Source: Paraburkholderia largidicola (lineage in GTDB: Bacteria > Pseudomonadota > Gammaproteobacteria > Burkholderiales > Burkholderiaceae). From it: a DNA stretch of 64,000 nucleotides. Positions within the stretch are counted from its first letter, which is position 1. Each line of letters starts with the position of its first letter. Positions 52,167-60,319 of the stretch are shown here, in pieces. The notes under the pieces are model-generated. The model was not told where the DNA came from and searched no databases. It worked only from the letters and a program-made list of their open reading frames with translations. The position numbers were made by a program, and so were the translations under genes. The stretch covers positions 806,001-870,000 of the forward strand of contig NZ_AP023174.1 in the NCBI RefSeq assembly GCF_013426895.1, read 5' to 3'.

Positions 52167-52944
52167 TTATCACTGGCGCCTCGTGGCGACGGCACTCGCA
52201 TTCACGGCGTTCGGCGTCTGCGGGCTCGGCTTTTCGCTGATCCTGTTTCCGATCGCGTGGATATGGCCGCATCGCGCGTCGAAGCAGCGCGCGATCACGG
52301 CGATCATTCACGCATTTTTTCGCGCGCTCGTCGCCGTGCTGAAGTGGGCCGGCGTGATGGAACTCGATGCGCACGGCGTTGCTGCGCTGCGCCGCAAGGA
52401 CAACGAGCCGGCCATCGTGGTCGCGAATCATCCGACGTGGCTCGACGTGATGGTGCTGCTGTCGCTGACGCCGCGCGCGTGCTGCGTCGTCAAGAGCTCG
52501 CACTGGGGCAACCCATTTTTCTGGGGCGTCGTGCGCGCGGCGGAATACGTGAGCAATGCCGATCCGCTCGATCTCGTCGAAGCGGGCGCGCGGCAGCTGG
52601 AGAGCGGCTACACGATGATCATCTTTCCGGAAGGCACGCGCAGCCCGGCGCGCAACCGGATGCATGCGTTTTCGCGCGGTTTCGCGCACATGGCGCTCAA
52701 ATCCGGCGCGCCGATCCTGCCGGTATTGATGGACTGCGATCCACCTGCATTTACGAAGGGCATGCGCTGGTACAACGTGCCCGAGCGCGCGTTCCGCATG
52801 CGTGTCAACGTGCTCGAGCCGCTCGGCGCGGACGCGCTCGCGGCACACGACGAACCGCCCGCGCTGGCCGCTCGCACGGTGACGAGCGCCATCGAAGCAC
52901 ATATCACCCAGCACCTGTTCGACTATGGATTCTTTAAAGCTTGA
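52150..52944 (+). CDS. Lysophospholipid acyltransferase (PlsC family)
   Basis: Membrane-bound acyltransferase of 264 residues. The first 40 residues form a helical hairpin (WRLVATALAFTAFGVCGLGFSLILFPIAWIW). The catalytic NHxxxxD motif is His94-Asp99 in ANHPTWLDVMV, and FPEGTRSPARNR forms block III. Members in aryl-polyene clusters are thought to attach the polyene or to make its lipid anchor. ATG 52150 overlaps the previous gene by 17 bases. The next gene, an ACP, starts before this stop, so the three are coupled. Confidence 0.85.
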   Translation: MKAWLDYHWRLVATALAFTAFGVCGLGFSLILFPIAWIWPHRASKQRAITAIIHAFFRALVAVLKWAGVMELDAHGVAALRRKDNEPAIVVANHPTWLDVMVLLSLTPRACCVVKSSHWGNPFFWGVVRAAEYVSNADPLDLVEAGARQLESGYTMIIFPEGTRSPARNRMHAFSRGFAHMALKSGAPILPVLMDCDPPAFTKGMRWYNVPERAFRMRVNVLEPLGADALAAHDEPPALAARTVTSAIEAHITQHLFDYGFFKA

Positions 52945-53224
52945 AATCAAACAGCTTCTGATCGAAGCACTCGATCTGGAAGACCTGACGCCCGCCGACA
53001 TCGACGACGATGCGCCGCTCTTCGATACCGACGGCGTCGGTCTCGATTCGATCGACGCGCTCGAAATCGGCATCGTGCTGCGCAAACACTATCAATTGAC
53101 GATCGCGGCGAATGACGAACGCACGCGAGAGCACTTCCGCTCGATCAATACGCTTGCGGCGCTGGTGGCGAGCCAGCGCGAGCTTGCGCATGAATCGGGC
53201 GATACCACAAAGAAAGGGGAATGA
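52925..53224 (+). CDS. Acyl carrier protein 1
   Basis: A 99-residue carrier that holds acyl chains on a 4'-phosphopantetheine arm. The modification site is Ser42 in VGLDSIDALEIG, in a four-helix ACP fold. It has a longer C-terminal part than typical FabD-type ACPs. It lies in tandem with the second ACP (4-base ATGA overlap), as in aryl-polyene loci where two ACPs are usual. Confidence 0.93.
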   Translation: MDSLKLEIKQLLIEALDLEDLTPADIDDDAPLFDTDGVGLDSIDALEIGIVLRKHYQLTIAANDERTREHFRSINTLAALVASQRELAHESGDTTKKGE

Positions 53225-53478
53225 CCGTGACCGACACCGAGATCCTTGAGCGCATCCGCGCCATCTTCAAAGAGAACTTCGCGATCGAGCCCGAACGCGT
53301 GACGCCCGAAGCGCACCTGTTCGAAGAACTCGATCTGGACAGCATCGACGCCGTCGATCTCGCGATCAAGCTGCAGGAGATGACGGGCCGCCGGATCAAG
53401 CCGGAGGAGTTCAAGTCGGTGCGCACGGTCGGCGACGTGATCGCGGCTGTCGAGTCGCTGCTCGCGGCGCAGGGCTGA
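53221..53478 (+). CDS. Acyl carrier protein 2
   Basis: An 85-residue ACP with phosphopantetheine site Ser41 in ELDLDSIDAVDLAIK. Sequence identity with the neighbouring ACP is low outside the motif, so they likely have distinct roles, for example starter loading and chain extension. ATG 53221 overlaps the stop of ACP 1 and its own stop overlaps the next start by one base. Confidence 0.93.
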   Translation: MTVTDTEILERIRAIFKENFAIEPERVTPEAHLFEELDLDSIDAVDLAIKLQEMTGRRIKPEEFKSVRTVGDVIAAVESLLAAQG

Positions 53479-54173
53479 TGCACACGCAACGTTCGCACGC
53501 GCAGGGCGCCCCGGACGATAGTCAGGCGCCGGGCGCAACGCAAGCAGCCACGCAGGCTGCGAACGACGGCGAGCGCCCGCGCAGCTGGGCGGGTTTCGCG
53601 CTGGGTGTGCTCGCAAAACTCGCGTATCCCGCTGTCATTCTGTGCGCGTGGTTCTGGGACGCGCCGCGTTTTGTCGGCTGCCTGCTGTTCGCGTTGCTAT
53701 GGCTGCAGCGTTGCGCGGGCACGGGCGCATTCGGCGCGTCGCTGCGCAAGCTGACGCGCGTGGACTGGGCGGTGGCGTTCATGCTGAGCCTCGCTTCCGC
53801 AGCCATCGTGTGGACCAATAGCGAACTGCTGCTGCGCATCTATCCGTCGCTGGTGAATCTCGGCCTGCTGATCGCGTTCGGCGCGACACTCGTGCGCGGC
53901 CCGACGATGATCGAAAAATTCGCGCGCATCGGCACGCCCGATCTGAGCGAGCCGGCGATCCGCCACACGCGCCTCGTGACGCAGATCTGGTGTGCGTTCT
54001 TCCTCGCAAACGGCGGGTTCTCTCTGTACACCGCGCTTTACTGGTCGCGCGAGGCGTGGTCGCTGTATAACGGCGCGATTGCCTACGGCCTGATCGGCCT
54101 GCTGCTGGCTGGTGAAATCGCATGGCGGTATCTCGTGATCCTGCCGCGCGTGCGACGCTCGGAGGCGGCATGA
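53478..54173 (+). CDS. Aryl-polyene cluster membrane protein (COG4648-like)
   Basis: A 231-residue integral membrane protein. After a polar N-terminus of about 35 residues (Gln/Ala-rich) come roughly six to seven hydrophobic helices (FALGVLAKLAYPAVILCAWF, VAFMLSLASAAIVWT, LVNLGLLIAFGATL, and two further helices before LPRVRRSEAA). Proteins of this type recur in aryl-polyene clusters. The role is unknown. The start codon ATG 53478 overlaps the ACP stop by one base, and its stop overlaps the acyl ligase start (ATGA). Confidence 0.75.
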   Translation: MHTQRSHAQGAPDDSQAPGATQAATQAANDGERPRSWAGFALGVLAKLAYPAVILCAWFWDAPRFVGCLLFALLWLQRCAGTGAFGASLRKLTRVDWAVAFMLSLASAAIVWTNSELLLRIYPSLVNLGLLIAFGATLVRGPTMIEKFARIGTPDLSEPAIRHTRLVTQIWCAFFLANGGFSLYTALYWSREAWSLYNGAIAYGLIGLLLAGEIAWRYLVILPRVRRSEAA

Positions 54174-55858
54174 TCGCGCTGCACGATCTGCTGTCGTGCG
54201 AGCGTGCTGGAGACGTCCCTGTCTGCCGTGACGACGAAGCAAACCACACAATCGATTTCTCCGCGTTTCGCGCGCGCGTCTTCGCCATTGCATTGCAACT
54301 GCGTGAGACGCCGGCCCAACGGTACGCGCTGTGCATCGACGATCCCTTCGATTTCGCGTGCGCACTGTTCGCGCTGTTCGCCTGCGGCAAGACGCCCGTC
54401 ATTCCGGCGAACGCGACGCCCGGCTATCTCGCCGATCTCGCCGATGCGTACGACGCCGTACTCACGGACGCCGACGTCCGAGCGCATGCCGCCACGCAGA
54501 CAAGCGCTGAAGCGCCTTTAAAAATCGATCCCAACGCGCCGCTCACGCTCTACACATCGGGCAGCAGCGGCACGCCGAAGCCGATTCACAAGACGCTCGC
54601 GCAATTCGATGCTGAAGTGCATACGCTGGAGCGCGAGTGGGGCGAGTTCGTCGGCGATGCGACGATGCTCGCGAGCGTCCCGCATCATCACATCTACGGC
54701 TTGCTGTTTCGCGTGATGTGGCCGCTCGCGGCCGGACGCGCGTTCGATCGCGCCGTCTGCATCGAGCCGCAGCACGTACAGTCGCGCATCGAGCAGTGCG
54801 GCGCGGCCGTGGTCGTGTCGTCGCCCGCGCAACTGTCGCGCTGGCCCGCGATGCCCGGCTTCGCGGCATTGACGCCCGTGCCGCGCGCGTTCTTCTCGTC
54901 GGGCGGCCCACTGTCCGCCGAAGCCGCCGCTGAATACGCCGCCGCTTTCGGCAGCGCGCCGATCGAAATCTACGGCAGCACGGAAACGGGCGGCATCGCA
55001 TGGCGTCGCCAGAACGAGACGTCGGCGTGGCGGCCGGTGAATGGCGTCGAGGTTCAGCGTGGCGAAGACGGCGCACTGAACGTGCGCTCGCCGCATCTGG
55101 GCCACGACGACTGGCATCGCACGGATGACGCCATCGTGTTCGACGACGATGGCCGCTTCCGTCTGCAAGGACGTCTCGACCGCGTGATCAAGCTCGACGG
55201 CAAGCGCGTGTCGCTGCCCGAAGTCGAAGCGCGCCTCGCGTTGCATCCCTATGTCGCGCAGTCGGCCGTGGTGCCGCTCGCGGGTGCGTCGCGCGAACGT
55301 CTCGGCGCAGTAGTCGCGCTCAATGATGCGGGTAGCGCGGCGCTGCGGACCGAGGGGCGCGTCGCGCTCGCGAAGACCTTGCGCCGCCATCTCGCCGCGT
55401 ATTTCGACGTGGTCGTGCTGCCGCGTCACTGGCGCTTTCGCATTGCGCTGCCGTTCGACGCGCGCGGCAAGTTGCCCGTTGCCGCCGTCGCCGCTGCATT
55501 CGAGCCGCGCGACGAAGGCTTCGAACTGCTGTCCGAAGCGCGCGACGGCGACGACGTGCATTACGAACTGCGCGTGCCGCCGACGCTCGCTCATTTCGAA
55601 GGCCACTTTCCCGGCCTGCCGATCCTGCCCGGCGTCGTGCAGCTCGACTGGGCGATCCGGCTTGCCGCCGCGCACGTGACGGGCGTGCGCGAGATCGAAT
55701 CCGTCGATCGCCTGAAGTTCACCGCGCCCGTGATGCCGGGCGCCGTGCTCGACCTGAAGCTGTCGCACGATGCCGCGCGGCGGCGCGTGCAGTTCGCGTT
55801 TCGCATCGATGGCCGCGACAGTTCGTCGGGCGTGATCGTGTATCGGGAGCGCGCATGA
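54170..55858 (+). CDS. Acyl/aryl-ACP ligase fused to an ApeI-like dehydratase domain
   Basis: A 562-residue two-domain enzyme. The N-terminal part (about residues 30-450) is an AMP-dependent ligase, with the P-loop LTLYTSGSSGTPKPIHKT, the YGSTETGGIAW motif and DRVIKLDGKRVSLPEVE near the C-subdomain; it probably activates the aryl acid and loads it on an ACP. The C-terminal part (about 465-562) is a hotdog domain with THFEGHFPGLPILPGVV-like motif (AHFEGHFPGLPILPG; His479), matching 3-hydroxyacyl-ACP dehydratases of the ApeI type. In other APE loci ligase and dehydratase are separate genes. ATG 54170 was chosen by the ATGA overlap; a start at 54122 would lie in the previous gene. Confidence 0.88.
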   Translation: MIALHDLLSCERAGDVPVCRDDEANHTIDFSAFRARVFAIALQLRETPAQRYALCIDDPFDFACALFALFACGKTPVIPANATPGYLADLADAYDAVLTDADVRAHAATQTSAEAPLKIDPNAPLTLYTSGSSGTPKPIHKTLAQFDAEVHTLEREWGEFVGDATMLASVPHHHIYGLLFRVMWPLAAGRAFDRAVCIEPQHVQSRIEQCGAAVVVSSPAQLSRWPAMPGFAALTPVPRAFFSSGGPLSAEAAAEYAAAFGSAPIEIYGSTETGGIAWRRQNETSAWRPVNGVEVQRGEDGALNVRSPHLGHDDWHRTDDAIVFDDDGRFRLQGRLDRVIKLDGKRVSLPEVEARLALHPYVAQSAVVPLAGASRERLGAVVALNDAGSAALRTEGRVALAKTLRRHLAAYFDVVVLPRHWRFRIALPFDARGKLPVAAVAAAFEPRDEGFELLSEARDGDDVHYELRVPPTLAHFEGHFPGLPILPGVVQLDWAIRLAAAHVTGVREIESVDRLKFTAPVMPGAVLDLKLSHDAARRRVQFAFRIDGRDSSSGVIVYRERA

Positions 55859-57624
55859 GCAACGCAGGGTTCAACGCGTGCATCGTCATTCCGATCTACA
55901 ACCACAAGGACGCGATCGGGGGCACCGTCGAGCGTCTGGCCGTGCACGGCCTGCCCATCTTCGTCGTCGACGACGGCAGCGACGAAGCGACGCAAGCGGT
56001 GCTCGCGAAACTGGCTTGCCAGTATCGCGAGCGGATGACGCTGCTGCGGTTGCCCGTCAATGGCGGCAAGGGCGCGGCCGTGATGGCGGGACTGCGCGCT
56101 GCGAAGCGCGCGGGCCATACACACGCCTTGCAGATCGACGCGGACGGCCAGCACGACGCGAACGACGTGCCGCTGTTCCTCGCTGCCGCGCGCGCCGAAC
56201 CGGGCGCCGTGATTCTCGGCCGACCCGTCTATGACGACAGCGTGCCGAAATCGCGTCTTTATGGCCGCTATCTGACGCATGTGTGGGTATGGATCGAAAC
56301 GCTGTCGCTGACGATCCGCGACTCGATGTGCGGCTTCCGTCTCTATCCGCTCGACGCCGCATGCGCGCTGATCGACAGCGTCGATCTGCCGACGCGCATG
56401 GACTTCGACATCGAGATTCTGGTGCGTCTGTACTGGCGGCGTCTCGCGTTCCGCGCGATACCGACGCGCGTCACGTACGCGATGGACGGCGTATCGCACT
56501 TCGACGTGCTGTGGGACAACGTGCGCATCAGCGCGAGTCACACGCGGCTTGTCTGCGGCATGCTGCTGCGCCTGCCGATGCTGCTCGCGCACAAGTTCAT
56601 GCCGCGCAAGTCCGCCGCTTCGAATTCGACCGGCGACAATGCGAAATGGTGGCGCATGGCCGAGCGCGGCAGCCGCCTCGGCATGACGCTGCTTGCGCTC
56701 AGTTGCAAGCTGTTCGGCATGCGCTTCACCGCGTTGTGGCTGCATCCCATCGTCGCGTACTTTCTGATGACGGGCCGCGCGGCGCGCGCTGCGTCGCGCA
56801 CCTATTTCACGCATCTCGAACAGGCCGCGCAAGGTGAGCGCACGCCGCGTCCGGGCTGGCGTTCCGCTTACCGCCAGATGCTCGCGTTCGCGCAATCGGG
56901 CCTCGACAAGCTCGCCGCGTGGTCGGGCCGCATCGACTCCGACGACGTGGTCTTCGACGATCCGTCCGCGTTCGACGCGCTCGTCGCGAGCGGCCGCGGC
57001 GCGCTCGTGATCGGCGCGCATCTGGGCAACCTCGAAATGACGCGCGCGCTTGCCGCGAACGGCGGCCACGCGAAGGTCACGGCCATCGTCTACACCGAGC
57101 ACGCGAAGCGCTTCAACAGCGTGCTGTCGACGGCGAACAGCGAGTTCGCGAAACGTCTCGTGCAGGTCAGCGACTTCGGACCCGAGACGTCGATGATGAT
57201 GCAGGAGCGTATCGACGCGGGCGAGTTGCTGGTGATCGTCGGCGATCGCGTGCCCGCGCGCGAAACGGGCCGCACGACCGATGCGCAATTTCTCGGCGCG
57301 ACGGCGCCGTTCGCGCAAGGACCTTATGTGCTCGCGCATGCGCTTGGTTGCCCGGTGTATCTGTTCTTCTGCCTGAAAGAGCGCGATGAACGCAATCGCG
57401 AGCGCTACCGCCTGTACTTCGAGCCGTTCGCCGAGCGCATCGACTTGCCGCGTCGCGAACGCGCGCAGCATATCGCCGCCTGGGCGCAGCGCTATGCGTC
57501 GCGTCTCGAGCACTACTGCCGCAAGGCACCTTATCAATGGTTCAATTTCTTCGATTTCTGGGCGCGTCCCCGAAAAACGATAACGGGTGGCATCCCACAC
57601 GGAGACGCGAATGTCGGAACATGA
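55855..57624 (+). CDS. Family 2 glycosyltransferase fused to an LpxL-like acyltransferase
   Basis: A 589-residue protein with two domains. Residues about 8-240 are a GT-A fold glycosyltransferase (ACIVIPIYNHKDAI, FVVDDGSDE, ALQIDADGQHDANDV with the DxD-like motif). Residues about 290-580 resemble the late acyltransferase/LPLAT family, with the H-x4-E motif His389-Glu394 in VIGAHLGNLEMTRAL and GDRVPARETGRTTDAQFLG. Such GT-acyltransferase fusions occur in aryl-polyene clusters, presumably to build and acylate the lipid-linked head group. It overlaps the ligase by 4 bases. The sugar or alcohol donor is unknown. Confidence 0.85.
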   Translation: MSNAGFNACIVIPIYNHKDAIGGTVERLAVHGLPIFVVDDGSDEATQAVLAKLACQYRERMTLLRLPVNGGKGAAVMAGLRAAKRAGHTHALQIDADGQHDANDVPLFLAAARAEPGAVILGRPVYDDSVPKSRLYGRYLTHVWVWIETLSLTIRDSMCGFRLYPLDAACALIDSVDLPTRMDFDIEILVRLYWRRLAFRAIPTRVTYAMDGVSHFDVLWDNVRISASHTRLVCGMLLRLPMLLAHKFMPRKSAASNSTGDNAKWWRMAERGSRLGMTLLALSCKLFGMRFTALWLHPIVAYFLMTGRAARAASRTYFTHLEQAAQGERTPRPGWRSAYRQMLAFAQSGLDKLAAWSGRIDSDDVVFDDPSAFDALVASGRGALVIGAHLGNLEMTRALAANGGHAKVTAIVYTEHAKRFNSVLSTANSEFAKRLVQVSDFGPETSMMMQERIDAGELLVIVGDRVPARETGRTTDAQFLGATAPFAQGPYVLAHALGCPVYLFFCLKERDERNRERYRLYFEPFAERIDLPRRERAQHIAAWAQRYASRLEHYCRKAPYQWFNFFDFWARPRKTITGGIPHGDANVGT

Positions 57625-59206
57625 TCTGGTCGACGATGCGCACGCACGCGCTGCGCACACGGCAGCGCCGCGTACGGTGGTGATCGGCGGGCGCAAGCTG
57701 TCGATCGAAGAGGTCGTCGCGATTGCGAAAGGGCGCGCGAGCGTCGCGCTGAGCGGCGACCCAGCGTGGCGTTCGCGCATCCAGCGCGGCGCGGATTTTC
57801 TGCGCCGTCATCTCGCCGCGGGCGAAACGGTGTACGGCGTGAACACGGGGTACGGCGACGCGTGCGTCGTCGATGTGCCGATGGAACTCGTCGAAGCCTT
57901 GCCGCTGCAACTGACGCGCTATCACGGCTGCGGCATGGGCGCGTATCTCGACGATGCGCAAGCGCTCGCCGTGATCGCCGCGCGTCTGAACTCGCTCGCG
58001 TACGGCTTTTCCGGTGTGCGCCCCGTGCTGCTTGAACGGCTCGCCGATCTGATCAATCATCGCGTGCTGCCGCGTATTCCGTCGGAAGGCTCGGTTGGGG
58101 CGAGCGGCGATCTGACGCCGCTGTCGTATGTGGCGGCAGCGCTCGTCGGCGAACGCGATGTGATGTTCGACGGCACGCTGCGCGACGCCGCTGGCGTGTG
58201 GACGCAGCTGGGTCACGCGCCACTGACGCTCGCGCCGAAGGAAGGCCTCGCGCTGATGAACGGCACGGCCGTGATGACGGGCCTCGCGTGTCTCGCGTTC
58301 GCGCGCGCCAAACATCTCGCGCGTCTTGCATCGCGTTTGACGGCGCTGTCGACGGTTGCACTCGATGGCCGCGCCGCGCACTTCGACGCGATGATCTTCG
58401 AAGCGAAGCCGCACGCAGGCCAGGCCGAAGCCGCCGCGTGGATTCGCGCGGATCTTGCGGGCCGCGACGACACGCCGGGGCATCGTTTGCAGGATCGCTA
58501 TTCGATCCGCTGCGCGCCGCATGTGATCGGCGTCGCCGTCGATGCCTTGTCGTGGGTGCGGCGCGACGTCGAAAACGAACTGAACAGCGCGAACGACAAT
58601 CCGCTGATCGACCCGGACGGCGAGCGCGTGCTGCACGGCGGAAACTTCTACGGCGGTCACATCGCATTTGCGATGGACGCGTTGAAAACAGCCGTCGCGA
58701 ATCTCGCGGATTTGATGGACCGGCAACTCGCGCTGATCGTCGACGACAAGTTCAACAACGGCTTACCGCGTAACCTGACAGGCGCGACCTCGGCGCGCGC
58801 GCCGATCAATCACGGTTTCAAGGCGGTGCAGATTTCGTCGTCGGCGTGGACGGCGGAAGCGCTGAAGCACACGATGCCCGCGAGCGTGTTCTCGCGTTCG
58901 ACGGAAGCGCACAACCAGGACAAGGTCAGCATGGGCACGATTGCCGCGCGCGATTGCCTGCGCGTGCTCGAACTGACGGAGCAGGTCGCGGCCGCGCATA
59001 CGCTCGCCACCGTGCAGGCGCTGAAGCTGCGCGTGCGCATCAACGATGAGACGAACGTCCCCGCGCCACTGCGTGCATTCGCTCAAGAGGTGGCCGCGAT
59101 GTCGCCGTTCGTCGACGAAGACCGCGCGCTCGAAAGCGATCTGCGAGCGTTGACGGCGCGCATTGCCGATTGCGCGCTGATCGAAGGAGGCGCGGATCAT
59201 GAATGA
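57611..59206 (+). CDS. Aromatic amino acid ammonia-lyase (HAL/TAL/PAL superfamily)
   Basis: MIO-dependent lyase of 531 residues. The Ala164-Ser165-Gly166 that form the MIO prosthetic group lie in EGSVGASGDLTPLSY. Other signatures are VYGVNTGYGDA, NSANDNPLIDPDG and FSRSTEAHNQDKVSMGT. In the substrate-selectivity loop, ALPLQLTRYHGCGMGAYLDD, the doublet is Tyr104-His105. Histidine lyases have Ser-His there, tyrosine lyases of Rhodobacter His-Leu. In aryl-polyene clusters this enzyme is expected to make coumarate or cinnamate as starter. It starts 14 bases before the end of the previous gene; ATG 57611 was preferred over the in-frame ATG 57587 for its GGAGACGCGA site. Confidence 0.88.
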   Translation: MSEHDLVDDAHARAAHTAAPRTVVIGGRKLSIEEVVAIAKGRASVALSGDPAWRSRIQRGADFLRRHLAAGETVYGVNTGYGDACVVDVPMELVEALPLQLTRYHGCGMGAYLDDAQALAVIAARLNSLAYGFSGVRPVLLERLADLINHRVLPRIPSEGSVGASGDLTPLSYVAAALVGERDVMFDGTLRDAAGVWTQLGHAPLTLAPKEGLALMNGTAVMTGLACLAFARAKHLARLASRLTALSTVALDGRAAHFDAMIFEAKPHAGQAEAAAWIRADLAGRDDTPGHRLQDRYSIRCAPHVIGVAVDALSWVRRDVENELNSANDNPLIDPDGERVLHGGNFYGGHIAFAMDALKTAVANLADLMDRQLALIVDDKFNNGLPRNLTGATSARAPINHGFKAVQISSSAWTAEALKHTMPASVFSRSTEAHNQDKVSMGTIAARDCLRVLELTEQVAAAHTLATVQALKLRVRINDETNVPAPLRAFAQEVAAMSPFVDEDRALESDLRALTARIADCALIEGGADHE

Positions 59207-59636
59207 GCGTCACCCGGGCAAGACGTTGAAGGCGAGCGCGATCGTCGAGGTGCCGTTTCATGATGTCGACGCGATGAACGTCTGCTGGCATGGCCATTAC
59301 CTCAAGTACTTCGAGATCGGCCGCGCCGCGCTGTTGCGCGCATTCGACTACGACTACCGCGAGATGCAGTCGTCGGGTTATCTGTGGCCGATCGTCGAGG
59401 CGCATCTGAAGTACGTGCGGCCCGCGACATACGGCCAGCGGATCGACGTGCGCACCGAACTGCTCGAATACGAAAACCGCCTGAAAATAGGCTATGAAAT
59501 CGTCGATTGCGCGACGGGTACGCGGCTGACGAAGGGCTACACGATTCAGGTCGCGATTGAAGCCGCCACGCAGGAAACGCAATTCGTGTCGCCGCCTGTG
59601 GTGTTCGAAAAGCTGGAGCGCGCATGGGCACGTTGA
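59199..59636 (+). CDS. Hotdog-fold thioesterase
   Basis: A 145-residue acyl-CoA/ACP thioesterase of the 4HBT class. VEVPFHDVDAMNVCWHGHYLKYFEIGRAALL contains the D-x-D-x-x-x-x-x-W-H-x-x-Y-x-x-Y-F-E motif with the catalytic Asp region. Members of aryl-polyene clusters probably release or edit misloaded chains. It overlaps the lyase by 8 bases and the LolA-like gene by 13 bases. Confidence 0.87.
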   Translation: MNERHPGKTLKASAIVEVPFHDVDAMNVCWHGHYLKYFEIGRAALLRAFDYDYREMQSSGYLWPIVEAHLKYVRPATYGQRIDVRTELLEYENRLKIGYEIVDCATGTRLTKGYTIQVAIEAATQETQFVSPPVVFEKLERAWAR

Positions 59637-60319
59637 GATTTCGCGCTGCGTTGATGGCTCTGTTGCTCGCGTCAAGCGCGGTGCCTTTAGCAACCGCGCA
59701 GGCTGCCTCGCAAGCGCAAGCGCAAGCACAAGCACAAACGCAAGCACAAACGCAAAACGGCAACGCCGCTCTCGTTTCGCAGGTCGCCTCGCGTCTTGCG
59801 CAGACCAAGGGCGTGCGTGCGCAGTTCACGCAGACGCAGACGCTGTCCGCGATGAAGCAGCCTTTGGTGAGCACGGGCACGCTGGTGTTCTTCCGTGAGC
59901 GAGGCGTGATCTGGCGGGTCGACACGCCATACAAGGCGATATACGTCATCACCGATGCAGGCGTGAGCGAAGTCGATGCAAACGGCAAGCGCGTCAAATC
60001 AAAGAGCGCGCAGGGCGTGCGCGGTGTCGCACAGGTCTCGAAGATGATGCGCGCGATGCTCGGCGGCGACCTGTCCGCGCTTTTTTCGCAGTTCGATGTG
60101 GACGCGCAGGGCACGACGTCGCAATGGAAGCTCGCGCTGAAGCCAAACCAGCCGCAGCTCGCGCAATCGATCAAGGGCTTGCAGATGACGGGCGGCGAGT
60201 TCCTGCAGTCGTTGCGCATCACGCTGGCGAATGGCGATGTCACGCAGATCGAGTTCACGAAGAGCGAAGCGGTCGACGATCTCTCGTCCGACGAGCGCAC
60301 GCTGCTTGGAGCACAATGA
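59624..60319 (+). CDS. LolA-like outer-membrane carrier protein
   Basis: A 231-residue periplasmic protein. The signal peptide (MGTLRFRAALMALLLASSAVP to about AQA) is followed by a low-complexity Ala-Gln run and then a LolA-like domain: QVASRLAQTKGVRAQFTQTQTLSAMKQPLVSTGTLVFFRERGVIWRVDTPYKAIYVITDAGV and EFTKSEAVDDLSSDERTLL. In aryl-polyene clusters such a protein is thought to carry the polyene lipid across the periplasm. The Ala-Gln run (59711-59758) is encoded by a six-base repeat. It overlaps the MMPL gene by 4 bases. Confidence 0.85.
   Translation: MGTLRFRAALMALLLASSAVPLATAQAASQAQAQAQAQTQAQTQNGNAALVSQVASRLAQTKGVRAQFTQTQTLSAMKQPLVSTGTLVFFRERGVIWRVDTPYKAIYVITDAGVSEVDANGKRVKSKSAQGVRGVAQVSKMMRAMLGGDLSALFSQFDVDAQGTTSQWKLALKPNQPQLAQSIKGLQMTGGEFLQSLRITLANGDVTQIEFTKSEAVDDLSSDERTLLGAQ
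59711..59758 (+). repeat. Six-base coding repeat (Ala-Gln/Thr-Gln) in the LolA-like gene
   Basis: Eight consecutive six-base units of the types CAAGCG, CAAGCA and CAAACG, coding for Gln-Ala or Gln-Thr just after the signal peptide. The repeats are in frame, so changes in number would alter the linker length without a frameshift. Confidence 0.7.
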
